Source of the DNA: Pelagibacteraceae bacterium AG-464-P07
GTDB taxonomy: Bacteria > Pseudomonadota > Alphaproteobacteria > Pelagibacterales > Pelagibacteraceae
Direction of reading: 5' to 3'
DNA length: 45,970 nucleotides
Assembly: GCA_003211695.1 (NCBI GenBank)
Contig: QCSA01000009.1
Location: 1 to 45,970, forward strand
Below the pieces are notes generated by a model. The model saw nothing but the letters and a program-made list of their open reading frames with translations. It was not told where the DNA came from and did no database searches. Positions 33,371 through 43,427 of this stretch are shown piece by piece (position 1 is the stretch's first letter; each line of letters opens with the position of its first letter). The position numbers were made by a program, and so were the translations under genes.

Positions 33371-33376
33371 ATAATT

Positions 33377-34756
33377 ATGAAAATAACAATAGATTCTAAA
33401 AAAGGATTAATGACTAATCTTCGAGTTATTGTTGATAAAAAAACAATAAATGATCAAGTAATAGGAAGATTTGAGGAATTAAAAAAAACGGTCAACTTAA
33501 AAGGATTTAGACCTGGCAAGGTTCCAGTAGAAATTCTAAAAAGACAATTTGGAAAAGCAGTTTATGGTGAAGTTCTCGATAAAGTTTTAAAAGAGTCTTC
33601 TACTAAAGCCTTAGAGGATAAAAAAATAAAGGTTGCTGGACAACCTAAAATAGATCTTAAAAGCCATGGAGAGAACAAGGATTTAGAATACACAATTCAT
33701 GTTGAACAATTGCCCAAAATACAAACTAAAGAAATAAAGGAAATTAAAATTACAAATTATGAAATTAAAGTAACTAACATAGACATAGATAAAAGAATCA
33801 AAGATATTGCTAAAAATCAAAATAATTTCAAAGACAAGAAGTCCAACGAAAGCGCTGTAAAGGGAGATTTAGTTGTTATTGACTACAAAGCAACAATTGG
33901 TGGAGAAGATTTTAAAGGAGGTGAAGGAAAAAATACTCAAATTATTTTGGGCAAAGATTTATTTATAAAAGATTTTGATAAACAGTTAATTGGCGTAAAG
34001 AAACAAAAAGAAAAGATTGTGGATGTTACTTTACCAGATAATTATCCACATAAAGAATACTCAAATAAAAAAGCAAAATTTGTTTGTAAAATTATAAACA
34101 TCAAAAGTCCGGAAGAATTTAAAATTAACGATGAGTTTGCAAAAAATCTTGGTGCAAAAGATCTAAATAATTTAAAAATAATTGTTTCAAAGCAAATTCA
34201 AGAACAGTATAAAAATACTCTTGATGCAATAACAAAAAAAGCAATTCTTGATCAATTGGATAAATTTCATGATATTCAAATCCCAGAAAACCTTATTCAA
34301 CAAGAAACTGAACTGCTAAATCATGGAATGAAAAAAGAAGAAATAGAAAAAAATAAAAAATTAAATGAAAAGACAGCAAAAAAAAGAATTAAAATTGGAT
34401 TAATTTTGAATGAGTTTGGAGAACAAAATAATTTAAAAGTTAATGAGGAAGAAATTAAAAGTGAAATTCAAAAACAAATTCAAATGATGCCTGATCAAGC
34501 TAAACAGATTACGGAATATTATCAACAAAATCCTTCAGCAGTTGCGAGTTTAAGAGGAGGAATATATGAGGATAAAATTATTTCCTTGGTAAAAGAAAAA
34601 GCTAGATCAACAAAAAAAGCGATTTCTATAAAAGAAGCAGAGAAGATTGTATTGGATCAAAATAAGGAAACCAAGAAGAGTGGCGCGTCACAGCCAAAAA
34701 TTCAAAAAACTACAACAAAAACCATTAAGAAATCAAAAAAAGTTAGCAAAAAGTAA
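33377..34756 (+). CDS. tig: Trigger factor (ribosome-associated chaperone)
   Basis: This is a 459-residue trigger factor. The ribosome-docking loop GFRPGKVP is at 43-50, followed by a PPIase (FKBP-like) domain at about 150-240 (GDLVVIDYKATIGGEDFKG) and the helical chaperone arms to about 410. A long lysine-rich, low-complexity C-terminal tail (about 415-459) extends past the usual fold. It assists folding of nascent chains at the ribosome exit tunnel. The order tig-clpP-clpX-lon is conserved in many proteobacteria. Its ATG is only six bases after the tRNA-derived repeat, with no clear ribosome-binding site in between, so any leader overlaps the repeat. Confidence 0.95.
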   Translation: MKITIDSKKGLMTNLRVIVDKKTINDQVIGRFEELKKTVNLKGFRPGKVPVEILKRQFGKAVYGEVLDKVLKESSTKALEDKKIKVAGQPKIDLKSHGENKDLEYTIHVEQLPKIQTKEIKEIKITNYEIKVTNIDIDKRIKDIAKNQNNFKDKKSNESAVKGDLVVIDYKATIGGEDFKGGEGKNTQIILGKDLFIKDFDKQLIGVKKQKEKIVDVTLPDNYPHKEYSNKKAKFVCKIINIKSPEEFKINDEFAKNLGAKDLNNLKIIVSKQIQEQYKNTLDAITKKAILDQLDKFHDIQIPENLIQQETELLNHGMKKEEIEKNKKLNEKTAKKRIKIGLILNEFGEQNNLKVNEEEIKSEIQKQIQMMPDQAKQITEYYQQNPSAVASLRGGIYEDKIISLVKEKARSTKKAISIKEAEKIVLDQNKETKKSGASQPKIQKTTTKTIKKSKKVSKK

Positions 34757-34786
34757 TCACTAGTTGTATAACTGTCGAATCGCTAT

Positions 34787-35398
34787 ATGGCTGATAAAAT
34801 TCAAGAACACATGAACAACCTAATTCCAATGGTTGTTGAACAAACAAGCCGTGGAGAAAGAGCTTTTGATATATATTCTAGGCTTTTAAAGGAAAGAATA
34901 GTTTTTTTAGTGGGTTCGATTAATGACAATGTTGCAACTTTGGTAACAGCACAACTTTTATATTTGGAATCTGAAAGTCCTAAAAAGGAAATTTATTTTT
35001 ATATTAATAGTCCAGGTGGGTTAGTGAATGCTGGACTTGGAGTTTATGACACGATGCAATACGTTAAATCACCGGTTTCTACTTTGTGTATCGGGCAGGC
35101 TTCTTCCATGGGTTCTTTTCTTTTAGCGGCAGGGGAAGAAGGAAAGCGATATTCTCTTCCAAATTCTAGAATTATGGTTCACCAACCTTCTGCTGGTTTT
35201 CAAGGACAAGCAACTGATATTGAAATTCATGCAAATGAAATTATGTTATTAAAAAAAAGATTGAATGAAATTTATTCAAAGCATACTGGGCGTACTGTTG
35301 AAGAAATAAAAGATGCCCTTGAAAGAGACAAGTTCATGACACCTAAAGAGGCAAAAGAATTTGGATTAATAGATAAAGTTGTAGAAAAAAGAGCCTAA
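34787..35398 (+). CDS. clpP: ATP-dependent Clp protease proteolytic subunit
   Basis: This 203-residue serine peptidase forms the tetradecameric barrel of the ClpXP protease. The catalytic Ser107 is in GQASSMGS, His132 is in MVHQPSAG, and Asp181 lies in [14 protein letters not shown] (73-78) is the substrate-binding strand. The first residues before FDIYSRLL may be a short propeptide. It is 30 bases downstream of tig and 89 upstream of clpX, the standard order. Confidence 0.97.
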   Translation: MADKIQEHMNNLIPMVVEQTSRGERAFDIYSRLLKERIVFLVGSINDNVATLVTAQLLYLESESPKKEIYFYINSPGGLVNAGLGVYDTMQYVKSPVSTLCIGQASSMGSFLLAAGEEGKRYSLPNSRIMVHQPSAGFQGQATDIEIHANEIMLLKKRLNEIYSKHTGRTVEEIKDALERDKFMTPKEAKEFGLIDKVVEKRA

Positions 35399-35487
35399 CC
35401 CCCAACATTTAGTATTCTCCACAACTCATACTTGCTTATGATTAGTTATATATAATATGGTCAATTAATTGATTCGTTTATAAATTT

Positions 35488-36753
35488 ATGAGCAACAAAA
35501 ATAATAAAAATATTCTTTACTGTTCCTTCTGCGGAAAAAGTCAGCACGAAGTTAAAAAACTTATTGCAGGTCCAACAGTATTTATTTGTGATGAGTGTGT
35601 TGAGTTATGCATGGATATTATTAAGGAGGAAAACAAAGATACATTAGTTAAATATCAAGAGGGTGTTCCTTCACCAAAAGAAATTTGTAACGTGTTAGAT
35701 GAATATGTCATTGGTCAAAAATATGCAAAAGAAGTTTTATCAGTAGCAGTTCACAATCATTACAAGCGATTAAATTATGAAACAAAAAGTAATAAAGAAG
35801 TAGAATTAGCAAAATCCAACGTATTATTAGTTGGGCCGACAGGATGTGGAAAAACCTTACTGGCTCAAACGTTAGCAAGAATTATAGATGTACCATTTAC
35901 TATGGCAGATGCTACAACTCTTACAGAAGCAGGTTATGTTGGAGAGGATGTTGAAAATATAATTTTGAAACTTTTACAAGCTGCTGATTACAACGTTGAA
36001 AAGGCGCGCAACGGAATTGTTTATATAGACGAAGTCGATAAAATTAGTAAGAAATCTGAAAATCCTTCCATTACAAGAGATGTATCTGGTGAAGGTGTTC
36101 AGCAAGCCTTATTAAAAATTATGGAAGGAACAATAGCAAGTGTCCCTCCGCAAGGAGGAAGAAAACATCCTCAGCAAGAATTTTTACAAGTTGATACAAC
36201 TAACATTTTGTTTATCTGCGGGGGTGCTTTTGGTGGATTAGATAAAATTATTTCTCAACGAAGCAGGGGAACATCAATTGGCTTTAGTGCCGAAGTTAGA
36301 AATGTAGATGATAAAAAAGCTGGAGAGATCATTAAAACTTTAGAACCAGAAGATCTATTAAAGTATGGTTTGATTCCAGAATTTATTGGTCGAATGCCAA
36401 TTGTTGCAACACTTGAAGATTTAGATGAACAGGCATTGGTAAAAATTTTAAAAGAACCAAAAAATTCTCTAATAAAGCAATATCAACAAATCTTTAGATT
36501 TGAAGGGGTAAAACTAACTTTTACAGAAGGGGCGTTATCAGAAATTGCAAAAAAAGCAATTACAAAAAAAACCGGAGCAAGAGGATTACGCACTATAATT
36601 GAATCTCTTCTTTTGAAAACAATGTTTGATTTACCAAGTCAAGAAAATATAGAAGAAGTTATCGTCGATCGAAGTGTGGCAATTGGTCAAATTAAGCCTA
36701 TAAACGTTTATTCTAAGAACAAACATATAACAGACAAGTCTTCAGCTGCATAA
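35488..36753 (+). CDS. clpX: ATP-dependent Clp protease ATPase subunit ClpX
   Basis: This 421-residue AAA+ unfoldase partners with ClpP. The N-terminal zinc-binding domain has C12, C15, C34 and C37 ([16 protein letters not shown]). Walker A is GPTGCGKT and Walker B is [10 protein letters not shown], followed by the C-terminal sensor-2 region [11 protein letters not shown]. The conserved [13 protein letters not shown] and the IGF-type loop region ([11 protein letters not shown]) that contacts ClpP are present. It is located between clpP and lon on the same strand; full length, no oddities. Confidence 0.97.
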   Translation: MSNKNNKNILYCSFCGKSQHEVKKLIAGPTVFICDECVELCMDIIKEENKDTLVKYQEGVPSPKEICNVLDEYVIGQKYAKEVLSVAVHNHYKRLNYETKSNKEVELAKSNVLLVGPTGCGKTLLAQTLARIIDVPFTMADATTLTEAGYVGEDVENIILKLLQAADYNVEKARNGIVYIDEVDKISKKSENPSITRDVSGEGVQQALLKIMEGTIASVPPQGGRKHPQQEFLQVDTTNILFICGGAFGGLDKIISQRSRGTSIGFSAEVRNVDDKKAGEIIKTLEPEDLLKYGLIPEFIGRMPIVATLEDLDEQALVKILKEPKNSLIKQYQQIFRFEGVKLTFTEGALSEIAKKAITKKTGARGLRTIIESLLLKTMFDLPSQENIEEVIVDRSVAIGQIKPINVYSKNKHITDKSSAA

Positions 36754-36794
36754 ATTTTTGTTGAAATATTCATAATTATATCCATATTTAAGTT

Positions 36795-39182
36795 ATGAGT
36801 AGCGAAAATTTATTTCCCCTTTTACCGTTAAGAGACATCGTGGTTTTCCCTTATATGATGGTACCTTTGTTTGTTGGAAGAGAAAAATCAATTACTGCAT
36901 TAAATGAGGTAATGAAAACTGATAAAAAAATTGTATTAGTTACTCAAAAAAATTCTGAAGTTGATGATCCAGGGAAAAATGATGTTTTCACTTACGGATG
37001 TAAATGTTCGATACTTCAATTACTTAAATTACCAGACGGGACAGTAAAATTACTAGTAGAGGGGATTAAAAGGGTTAAAATTATAGACTTTAACGATGGA
37101 GGTGAGTTTATTACCTGTAAAGCATTGCACTGTGAAGATATCTTGAATAAAAAAAATAATCTTTATCCTTTAGCGATTACAGCCTTAAAAAAGCTTGAAA
37201 AATTAAGTGCGATAAATAGAAAAATTCCAACTGAGATTGTAAATAATTTAAAGCTATTAAAAGACCCTTCCCAGATTGCTGATAATGTTGCGTCTCATTT
37301 AAGTATATCAATTCAAGAAAAACAACAATTATTTGAAGTTTTAGATGTTAAGAAAAGAATTAATAATATCATTGAAATTCTAGATCACGAGGCAAGTATT
37401 ATTGGTGTTGAGAAGCGAATTAGAGGTCGAGTTAGAAACCAAATGGAGAAAACACAAAGAGAATATTATTTAAACGAGCAATTAAAAGCGATTCAAAAAG
37501 AACTTGGTGAAATTGAAGAAGGCAAAGATGAAGCAGGCAGTCTTAACAAAGCAATTTTAAAGGCAAAAATGCCAAAGGACATAACCAACAAATGTTTATC
37601 AGAACTTAAAAAACTAAAATCAATGAGCCCTATGTCTGCAGAAGCTACAGTGGTTAGAAATTATTTAGATTGGATGATTGATATACCTTGGTACAAAAAA
37701 AACAGAGTTTATAATGATTTAAATAAAGCCTCAAATATTTTGAACGAAGATCATTACGGTTTAGAAAAAGTTAAGGAAAGAATAACTGAATACTTAGCAG
37801 TTCAAAAAAGAATAGATAAAATTAAAGGACCTATTTTATGTTTGGTGGGTCCGCCAGGTGTTGGAAAGACTTCGCTTGGAAAATCTATCGCTAGAGCGAC
37901 AGGCAGACAATTTGTTCGAATGTCTTTAGGAGGAATAAGAGATGAAGCAGAAATTAGAGGTCACAGAAGAACCTACATTGGATCTTTGCCAGGTAAAATT
38001 ATTCAACAGATGAAAAAAGCAGGTACTAAAGATCCACTATTTTTGTTGGATGAAATAGATAAAGTAGGAGCAGATTATAGAGGAGATCCGTCATCAGCGC
38101 TATTAGAGGCATTAGATCCAGAACAAAATGCAACTTTCAATGATCATTATTTAGAAGTTGACTATGATCTTTCAGATGTAATGTTTGTAACTACAGCCAA
38201 TACTCTAAATATTTTACCTGCACTATTGGATAGGCTAGAGGTTATTAGAATTCCTGGTTATACAGAGGATGAAAAAATGAATATTGCAAATAAATATCTT
38301 CTTCCAAAGCAGATTAAAAATAATGGAGTTAAAGAAGAAGAGTGGAATATAGCTGAAAATACAATGCAAGAAATAATTAGAAGCTATACTAAAGAATCAG
38401 GTGTTAGAAATTTAGAAAGGGAGATTTCAAAAATTGCAAGAAAAACAGTCAAAAAAATTATAGCTGGCGAAGGAACAAAAATTGATATTAACCCAAATAA
38501 TTTGTCGGATTTTTTGGGTATTAAAAAATTCAAATTTGGTGAACTTGAAACTGAGGATAAGATTGGAGTTGCGACAGGATTAGCTTGGACAGAGATGGGA
38601 GGCGAAATATTAAAGATTGAAACTGTAAATATGCCTGGAAAAGGAAAAATGCAAATTACAGGTAAACTTGGAGAGGTTATGCAAGAGTCTGTAAAAGCAG
38701 CGAAATCTTATGTTAGATCAAAAAGTCTAGATTATGGTATTATTCCACCAGTGTTCGAAAAAAGAGATTTTCATATTCACGTCCCAGAGGGTGCTACTCC
38801 AAAAGATGGGCCATCCGCTGGTATTGGAATGGTAACATCTATTGTATCTTCTATAACAGAGATTCCAGTCAAAAAAGATACCGCTATGACTGGAGAAGTA
38901 ACTTTAACCGGTCAAGTATTAGTAATAGGAGGTTTGAAAGAAAAATTACTTGCTGCTCATAGAGCGGGAATCAAAAAAGTATTAATTCCTAGAGACAATG
39001 AAAAAGATTTAACAGAAATTCCACAAAAAATTAAAGATGAGATTGAAATAAAACTCGTTTCATCTGTTGATGATGTTTTGAAATATGCTTTAACAAAAGA
39101 GCTAAAACCCGTGGATTGGGTTGAGGTCGATACTTTACCTAAATCAGGTAAAGATGACAAAGCTCAAGCACAAACACATTAA
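36795..39182 (+). CDS. lon: ATP-dependent protease Lon
   Basis: This 795-residue cytoplasmic protease has the N-terminal LON substrate domain (LFPLLPLRDIVVFPYM at the start), a central AAA+ module with GPPGVGKTS (Walker A) and LFLLDEIDKVG (Walker B), and a C-terminal S16 peptidase domain with the catalytic Ser in PKDGPSAGI and the Lys in the following GGLKEKLLAAHRAG region. The length is close to the usual 780-810. It degrades misfolded and regulatory proteins. It is 41 bases downstream of clpX, completing the tig-clpP-clpX-lon block. Confidence 0.97.
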   Translation: MSSENLFPLLPLRDIVVFPYMMVPLFVGREKSITALNEVMKTDKKIVLVTQKNSEVDDPGKNDVFTYGCKCSILQLLKLPDGTVKLLVEGIKRVKIIDFNDGGEFITCKALHCEDILNKKNNLYPLAITALKKLEKLSAINRKIPTEIVNNLKLLKDPSQIADNVASHLSISIQEKQQLFEVLDVKKRINNIIEILDHEASIIGVEKRIRGRVRNQMEKTQREYYLNEQLKAIQKELGEIEEGKDEAGSLNKAILKAKMPKDITNKCLSELKKLKSMSPMSAEATVVRNYLDWMIDIPWYKKNRVYNDLNKASNILNEDHYGLEKVKERITEYLAVQKRIDKIKGPILCLVGPPGVGKTSLGKSIARATGRQFVRMSLGGIRDEAEIRGHRRTYIGSLPGKIIQQMKKAGTKDPLFLLDEIDKVGADYRGDPSSALLEALDPEQNATFNDHYLEVDYDLSDVMFVTTANTLNILPALLDRLEVIRIPGYTEDEKMNIANKYLLPKQIKNNGVKEEEWNIAENTMQEIIRSYTKESGVRNLEREISKIARKTVKKIIAGEGTKIDINPNNLSDFLGIKKFKFGELETEDKIGVATGLAWTEMGGEILKIETVNMPGKGKMQITGKLGEVMQESVKAAKSYVRSKSLDYGIIPPVFEKRDFHIHVPEGATPKDGPSAGIGMVTSIVSSITEIPVKKDTAMTGEVTLTGQVLVIGGLKEKLLAAHRAGIKKVLIPRDNEKDLTEIPQKIKDEIEIKLVSSVDDVLKYALTKELKPVDWVEVDTLPKSGKDDKAQAQTH

Positions 39183-39209
39183 CTGTCCTCAAAAAAATAA
39201 TTTAATTAA

Positions 39210-40226
39210 ATGGTTCTAAAGACAAAAGAAATTTCAATTCCAAACTATGAAAGAGTTATTTATGCGACGAATGAATCTACCAATTTGAATTGTATCATTG
39301 CAATCCATAATACAAAATTAGGTCCAGCTCTGGGTGGAGTGAGAAGCTGGCAATATAACAATTTCGAGGATCATTTAAACGACGCTCTTTTCCTTTCAAA
39401 AGCAATGAGTTTAAAAAATAGTGTTTGTGGAATAAATTTTGGTGGTGGTAAAGCTGTTATAAATTTAAAAGGTATAAAAAAAACTTCTAATCTTTACGAA
39501 TCTTATGGAGAACTTGTTGATCAATTAAATAATACTTATATTACTGCCGGAGATGTTGGAACTTCAATGGAAGACTTAATCTCGATTAATAAAACTACAA
39601 AATATGTTAGTGGCATTAAACTTGAAACATCTGCACCAACAGCAAAAGGAATTTTTAATGCTATAAATACTAGTTATAAGTTTTTGACTAATAAAGAATT
39701 AAAAGAATCTACTATTGCAATTAGTGGAGTGGGAAAAGTTGGAAGCAAGTTAACAAAACTATTATTTGAAAGGAATGCAAATTTAATTATTTCAAATATT
39801 GGAAAAGATGCAATAGATCAATTGAAACAAGATAAAATATCATTTACAGAATCTGATATAAATTCAATTTTTGAACAAAAGTGCGATATAATTTCACCAT
39901 GTGCTTTGGGCGGGTCTATCAATGCAAAGGTTAAAAATAAATTAAAATGCAAAGCGATTGTTGGTGCGGCAAATAATCAATTAGATAAACCAGAAACAGC
40001 GGTTTGGTTGAAAAAAAATAATATTTTTTATGCTCCCGACTACCTGGTTAACTCTGGCGGTGTTATAGCTATTTCATGTGAAATTAATAATTCCGAAGAT
40101 ACACTAAATGATCAACTAAATAAAATTAGTGATAAAATCTTATCTTTGTTAAAAGAGTCTCAAAAAAGTAGTTTATCGACAGACAAAATTACCGAAGATT
40201 TGGCTTGGAAAAGAATAAATAGTTAA
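39210..40226 (+). CDS. Leucine/branched-chain amino-acid dehydrogenase (Glu/Leu/Phe/Val DH family)
   Basis: This 338-residue NAD-dependent amino-acid dehydrogenase has LGPALGGVRSW (37-47) and GINFGGGKAVI (74-84, catalytic Lys81), the segments that set the leucine/phenylalanine/valine dehydrogenase subgroup apart from glutamate dehydrogenases. A Rossmann loop (ISGVGKVGSKLTKLL) follows. Leucine dehydrogenases are usually about 345-365 residues, so this one is slightly short. It is 27 bases downstream of lon and probably provides deamination of branched-chain amino acids; no partner genes are adjacent. It marks the edge of the surface-glycan region. Confidence 0.88.
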   Translation: MVLKTKEISIPNYERVIYATNESTNLNCIIAIHNTKLGPALGGVRSWQYNNFEDHLNDALFLSKAMSLKNSVCGINFGGGKAVINLKGIKKTSNLYESYGELVDQLNNTYITAGDVGTSMEDLISINKTTKYVSGIKLETSAPTAKGIFNAINTSYKFLTNKELKESTIAISGVGKVGSKLTKLLFERNANLIISNIGKDAIDQLKQDKISFTESDINSIFEQKCDIISPCALGGSINAKVKNKLKCKAIVGAANNQLDKPETAVWLKKNNIFYAPDYLVNSGGVIAISCEINNSEDTLNDQLNKISDKILSLLKESQKSSLSTDKITEDLAWKRINS

Positions 40227-40234
40227 TTACTTTT

Positions 40235-41482
40235 TTAAATTTTATCTACGTTAAAAAAAGAATTTTTTATGAATTCAACATTTTTTTTTGAAATTTTTTT
40301 GGTAGGTAATCCAATTATAAAACCAAGATCTTGAATTTTTTGAGCATTCTTAAATAATAATTTTTTTGGATTTAGTTTATAAAGTTTAGTAGCTGGTTGG
40401 TTTATAAATGAACCGCTTATAATAGGTCTTGTTTCGATACCTACTTTATCGAGATAATTTATAAATTTCATTTTTTTTAACATATATTTTTCATTTAAAA
40501 GTATCGGTAAGCCCATCCAGCTTGTTTTATTATTTGGGGCAGAAGAAATAAAAGTAAATTGATTATTCCATTTCTTTGAACTAATAATATTTTGAATAAT
40601 AATATCTCTATTTTTACTTCGTATTGACATTAATTGATTTAGTCTTTTAAATTGATTACGCGCTATTGCGGCTTGAATATCTGTTGGACGAACATTAAAT
40701 CCTGAATTAACAAATATATATCTTGGATCGAGATTTAAGTTTTTTTTTGCATATGTTTTATAAATTCCTAAACTTCTTGGATAAAACCTGGTTCCACCCA
40801 ACCAACCATGTGATCGTAATGTAAAAAGTATTTCATAATCCCTATCATCATGACATACAATCATGCCTCCTTCACCTGAAGTAATTTGATGTGAATAAAA
40901 AAAAGAAAATGTACTAAAATCACCAAAAGTTCCTAGATATTTATTCTTTAATTTTGAACCAAGTGCCTCACAATTATCTTCTATAAGAATTATATTTTTT
41001 TTCCTTGCTATTTTTTTTATTTTAAATAAGTCAGATGAATTACCGTGAACATTTATAAGCATTATTGCTTTGGTTTTATTGCTAATTTTACTAATTAAAT
41101 CATTTATGTTCACATTTAATGTTTTAACATCAACATCTACAAAAGTTGGTTTTAGACCGAATTGTATCAAAGGCCACAAAGATGTAGACCAACAAAGAAC
41201 TGGTATCAACACTTCATCACCTAGTTTAAATCTTTTTTTCCTTAACGGATTTCCGGCAGCAAATGTTGCCAACAAGTTTGCGGAAGATCCAGAATTAACC
41301 ATAAGAGCATACTTAACGCCTAATTTTTTTGCAAATTCGATTTCAAATTTTTTTGTTTGAGAGGCCATAGTTATCTGACCAGATAACAAAACTTTTACTC
41401 CAATAGATATGTCCTCTTTTGAGAAGCCGCCTTCTAGTAATTTATATTTATATTTTTTCTGAATTAAAGATTTTTTTTCCAT
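40235..41482 (-). CDS. PLP-dependent sugar 3-dehydratase (ColD/E1 type), DegT/DnrJ fold
   Basis: This is a 415-residue protein of the DegT/DnrJ/EryC1/StrS family. In sugar aminotransferases the PLP lysine lies in a motif of the type SFxxxKxITxGEGG. Here the aligned sequence is FSFFYSHQITSGEGG, placing His198 where lysine should be. This His-for-Lys replacement defines the 3-dehydratases ColD (GDP-4-keto-6-deoxymannose 3-dehydratase, colitose synthesis) and E1/RfbH (CDP-sugar 3-dehydrase). Because a GDP-fucose-synthase-like gene lies two genes upstream in the same direction, a ColD role with a GDP-linked substrate is favoured. It ends 8 bases from the leucine dehydrogenase stop (convergent). 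Confidence 0.82.
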   Translation of the reverse strand: MEKKSLIQKKYKYKLLEGGFSKEDISIGVKVLLSGQITMASQTKKFEIEFAKKLGVKYALMVNSGSSANLLATFAAGNPLRKKRFKLGDEVLIPVLCWSTSLWPLIQFGLKPTFVDVDVKTLNVNINDLISKISNKTKAIMLINVHGNSSDLFKIKKIARKKNIILIEDNCEALGSKLKNKYLGTFGDFSTFSFFYSHQITSGEGGMIVCHDDRDYEILFTLRSHGWLGGTRFYPRSLGIYKTYAKKNLNLDPRYIFVNSGFNVRPTDIQAAIARNQFKRLNQLMSIRSKNRDIIIQNIISSKKWNNQFTFISSAPNNKTSWMGLPILLNEKYMLKKMKFINYLDKVGIETRPIISGSFINQPATKLYKLNPKKLLFKNAQKIQDLGFIIGLPTKKISKKNVEFIKNSFFNVDKI

Positions 41483-41483
41483 T

Positions 41484-42365
41484 TTAAATTTTATAGTATC
41501 CTTTCATTATAGCATAAGTTTTTGTTAGCCCTTCTTCTAGACTATGAGCTGGTTTCCAACCTGTTAATTTTTTAACCAACGAAATATTAACTTTAAGCTC
41601 CATTGGTCCACTTACTGGTTTGTTTTCAGATATAATTTTTTTTCCAGATAATTGTTCAACTAGAGTTGTGATTTTATTTACTGAATTCATTACTCCCGAT
41701 CCAAGATTAACTATTCCCGTGTAATCTGTTTCTAGCAATCTTAACACAGCATCAGCGGCATCTTCTGTAAAAATAAAATCTCTTTTCGGTTTATCGTTCC
41801 ATATCTTAATTTCTTTTTTTGTAAAAATATTGTACATAATAGTAGGTATCAAGTCGGGTCTAATTAATTTTGTATATCCATAAATATTACTCAATCTAAC
41901 TATTATAGAAGGCACTTTTGAGCTAAAGTATTTTACAATTTCTTCAGATAAATATTTGCTAAATATATAATCATTTACGTAAGGGTTAATTTCCTGAACT
42001 TCACTGACAGGCAAAGTCATTTTTTTTTGGTCATATAAAAGAACAGTTGTAAAACAAATAAATTTTTTTATTTTTCTTTTACTTAAATAGGTTAAAATTT
42101 TTTTTAGAGGATAAACATTAAAATCTAAACCCATTGTTACTGTATTATTTATTACATGATGGTTTGAACTACCGATGAGAAAAATTACCTTATCAAAATC
42201 AATATCATCTAAAAATTTTAAATTATCTAAACTTTTAAAATTTATGTGATTATTAATAGTATCTCGTGGAGGTTTGTTTCTTCCCACAGAAATTATTTCT
42301 GGATTTTTTTTTAGTACAACAGGTCCCAAGAAACCACTTCCTCCAAATAAAATTGTTTTTTTCAC
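41484..42365 (-). CDS. NAD-dependent sugar epimerase/dehydratase (extended SDR)
   Basis: This is a 293-residue extended-SDR nucleotide-sugar enzyme. ILFGGSGFLG (5-14) forms the nucleotide-binding loop, and the YIFSK motif supplies the YxxxK catalytic pair, with a TTVLLYD strand carrying a Thr in the catalytic position. Its start overlaps the end of the preceding GDP-fucose-synthase-like gene by four bases (ATGA type), indicating translational coupling. Its substrate is unknown, but it likely modifies the same nucleotide-sugar as its neighbours. The N-terminal half of this gene is repeated exactly at 44629-45042. Confidence 0.85.
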   Translation of the reverse strand: MKKTILFGGSGFLGPVVLKKNPEIISVGRNKPPRDTINNHINFKSLDNLKFLDDIDFDKVIFLIGSSNHHVINNTVTMGLDFNVYPLKKILTYLSKRKIKKFICFTTVLLYDQKKMTLPVSEVQEINPYVNDYIFSKYLSEEIVKYFSSKVPSIIVRLSNIYGYTKLIRPDLIPTIMYNIFTKKEIKIWNDKPKRDFIFTEDAADAVLRLLETDYTGIVNLGSGVMNSVNKITTLVEQLSGKKIISENKPVSGPMELKVNISLVKKLTGWKPAHSLEEGLTKTYAIMKGYYKI

Positions 42366-43156
42366 TGAGCATCCATTATTTTCTTGTATACTTGTCTAAT
42401 TCCCTCATAAAGATTTATTGGTTTAAAATCTGGAAATAGTGATTTCATTATCTTAATATCAATATCTTTTCGATATTGACCATTTGGTTTTGAGCTATCA
42501 AAATTAATTTGTAGATCATTTGCATCGCAGGCTTCCAAGGCAATTTCTGCAATTTTTTTTACTGTATAATTTTCTTCAGTTGCTACATTAAAACTTTTTT
42601 TTATTTTTTCAGTTATCGTAAGTTTAATAATTTCTGCTAAGTCTTTAGCATGCATAAATTGTCTAAAAGGTGACCCATCTCCAAACAACGTAATAGATTT
42701 CTTATTATTTTTTTTTGCATTATAAATTTTTTGTACTAATGCTCCGACAAAATGTCCTTCGATTTCACCAAACTTGTCATATTCTCCATATAAATTGCAT
42801 GGAACTAGATAGTTAAAATTAGTATTATATTTGGAATTATAGGCCTCAATCTGAATTGCCATACATCTTTTAGCATAGGAATATGAAAAAAGGTCTCGGT
42901 GAGGAGCTCCTTCAAAAAGGTTTTTTTCTGTAATTGGATATTCGTTAATTTTATCAGGATAAATACATGAGCTTAATATTCCAATGAATGAATTTACATT
43001 ATTTTTATAAGATTCCCTTATCATGAAAGTGTTCATTAAAATATTCTCTTCAAAATATTTAACTGGTTCTAAGATATTATGATGAACGCCGCCAACCCTA
43101 GCTGCAAGATGAATAACGGTATCAGGCTGGATATTTATGAACATATGTTTGATATC
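41952..43156. repeat. 1.2-kb direct repeat, copy 1
   Basis: This segment covers the 5' part of the epimerase gene (first 138 codons) and most of the GDP-fucose-synthase-like gene. It recurs at 44629-45833 with a constant offset of 2677 bases and no insertion or deletion; every stretch compared is identical, and the encoded proteins are identical over the whole overlap. Similarity continues, with one mismatch, to 43164. Confidence 0.9.
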
Positions 43157-43270
43157 ATCCTTTTCTAGTAAGTTATAATTTTTAGATGATACATAAGTGG
43201 CATCAGGTAATATTTTTTTTAAATAACTTCCAACCAATCCAGTGCCACCGGTTACTAAAATTTTACGCAT
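42362..43270 (-). CDS. GDP-L-fucose synthase-like (or ColC-like) epimerase/reductase
   Basis: This 302-residue extended SDR has GGTGLVGS (8-15), a LSSCIYP segment (S100 and C102 in the positions of the epimerase Ser/Cys of GDP-fucose synthase), YSYAK (Y130, K134), and EGHFVGALV with a probable catalytic His. This set is diagnostic of GDP-4-keto-6-deoxymannose epimerase-reductases: Fcl makes GDP-fucose, and the homologue ColC makes GDP-colitose from the ColD product. The His-for-Lys dehydratase two genes downstream favours the ColC role. The gene has a clear ATG at 43270, and 157 bases without a gene separate it from the upstream aminotransferase. Confidence 0.85.
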   Translation of the reverse strand: MRKILVTGGTGLVGSYLKKILPDATYVSSKNYNLLEKDDIKHMFINIQPDTVIHLAARVGGVHHNILEPVKYFEENILMNTFMIRESYKNNVNSFIGILSSCIYPDKINEYPITEKNLFEGAPHRDLFSYSYAKRCMAIQIEAYNSKYNTNFNYLVPCNLYGEYDKFGEIEGHFVGALVQKIYNAKKNNKKSITLFGDGSPFRQFMHAKDLAEIIKLTITEKIKKSFNVATEENYTVKKIAEIALEACDANDLQINFDSSKPNGQYRKDIDIKIMKSLFPDFKPINLYEGIRQVYKKIMDAQ

Positions 43271-43427
43271 AATTAATTTTATTTTATGGAATGAAATTAT
43301 ATAAATTTTCTACCTGCATGGGTATAATAAATAGTTCGAGTATACAAGTAGTTCTACATAAATTTATCCACTTACATTTGCTGCTCAATTGTTATTAATA
43401 AATTTAGCATTCAATGAAATATATATT

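Noticed and set aside
40235-41482. Calling this DegT-family protein an ordinary sugar aminotransferase
   Set aside because: The position of the PLP lysine is occupied by His198, which excludes the normal Schiff-base mechanism of the aminotransferases.
43271-43427. A gene or RNA in the gap between the aminotransferase and the fucose-synthase-like gene
   Set aside because: The 157 bases are A/T-rich with no convincing frame, tRNA fold or terminator hairpin.
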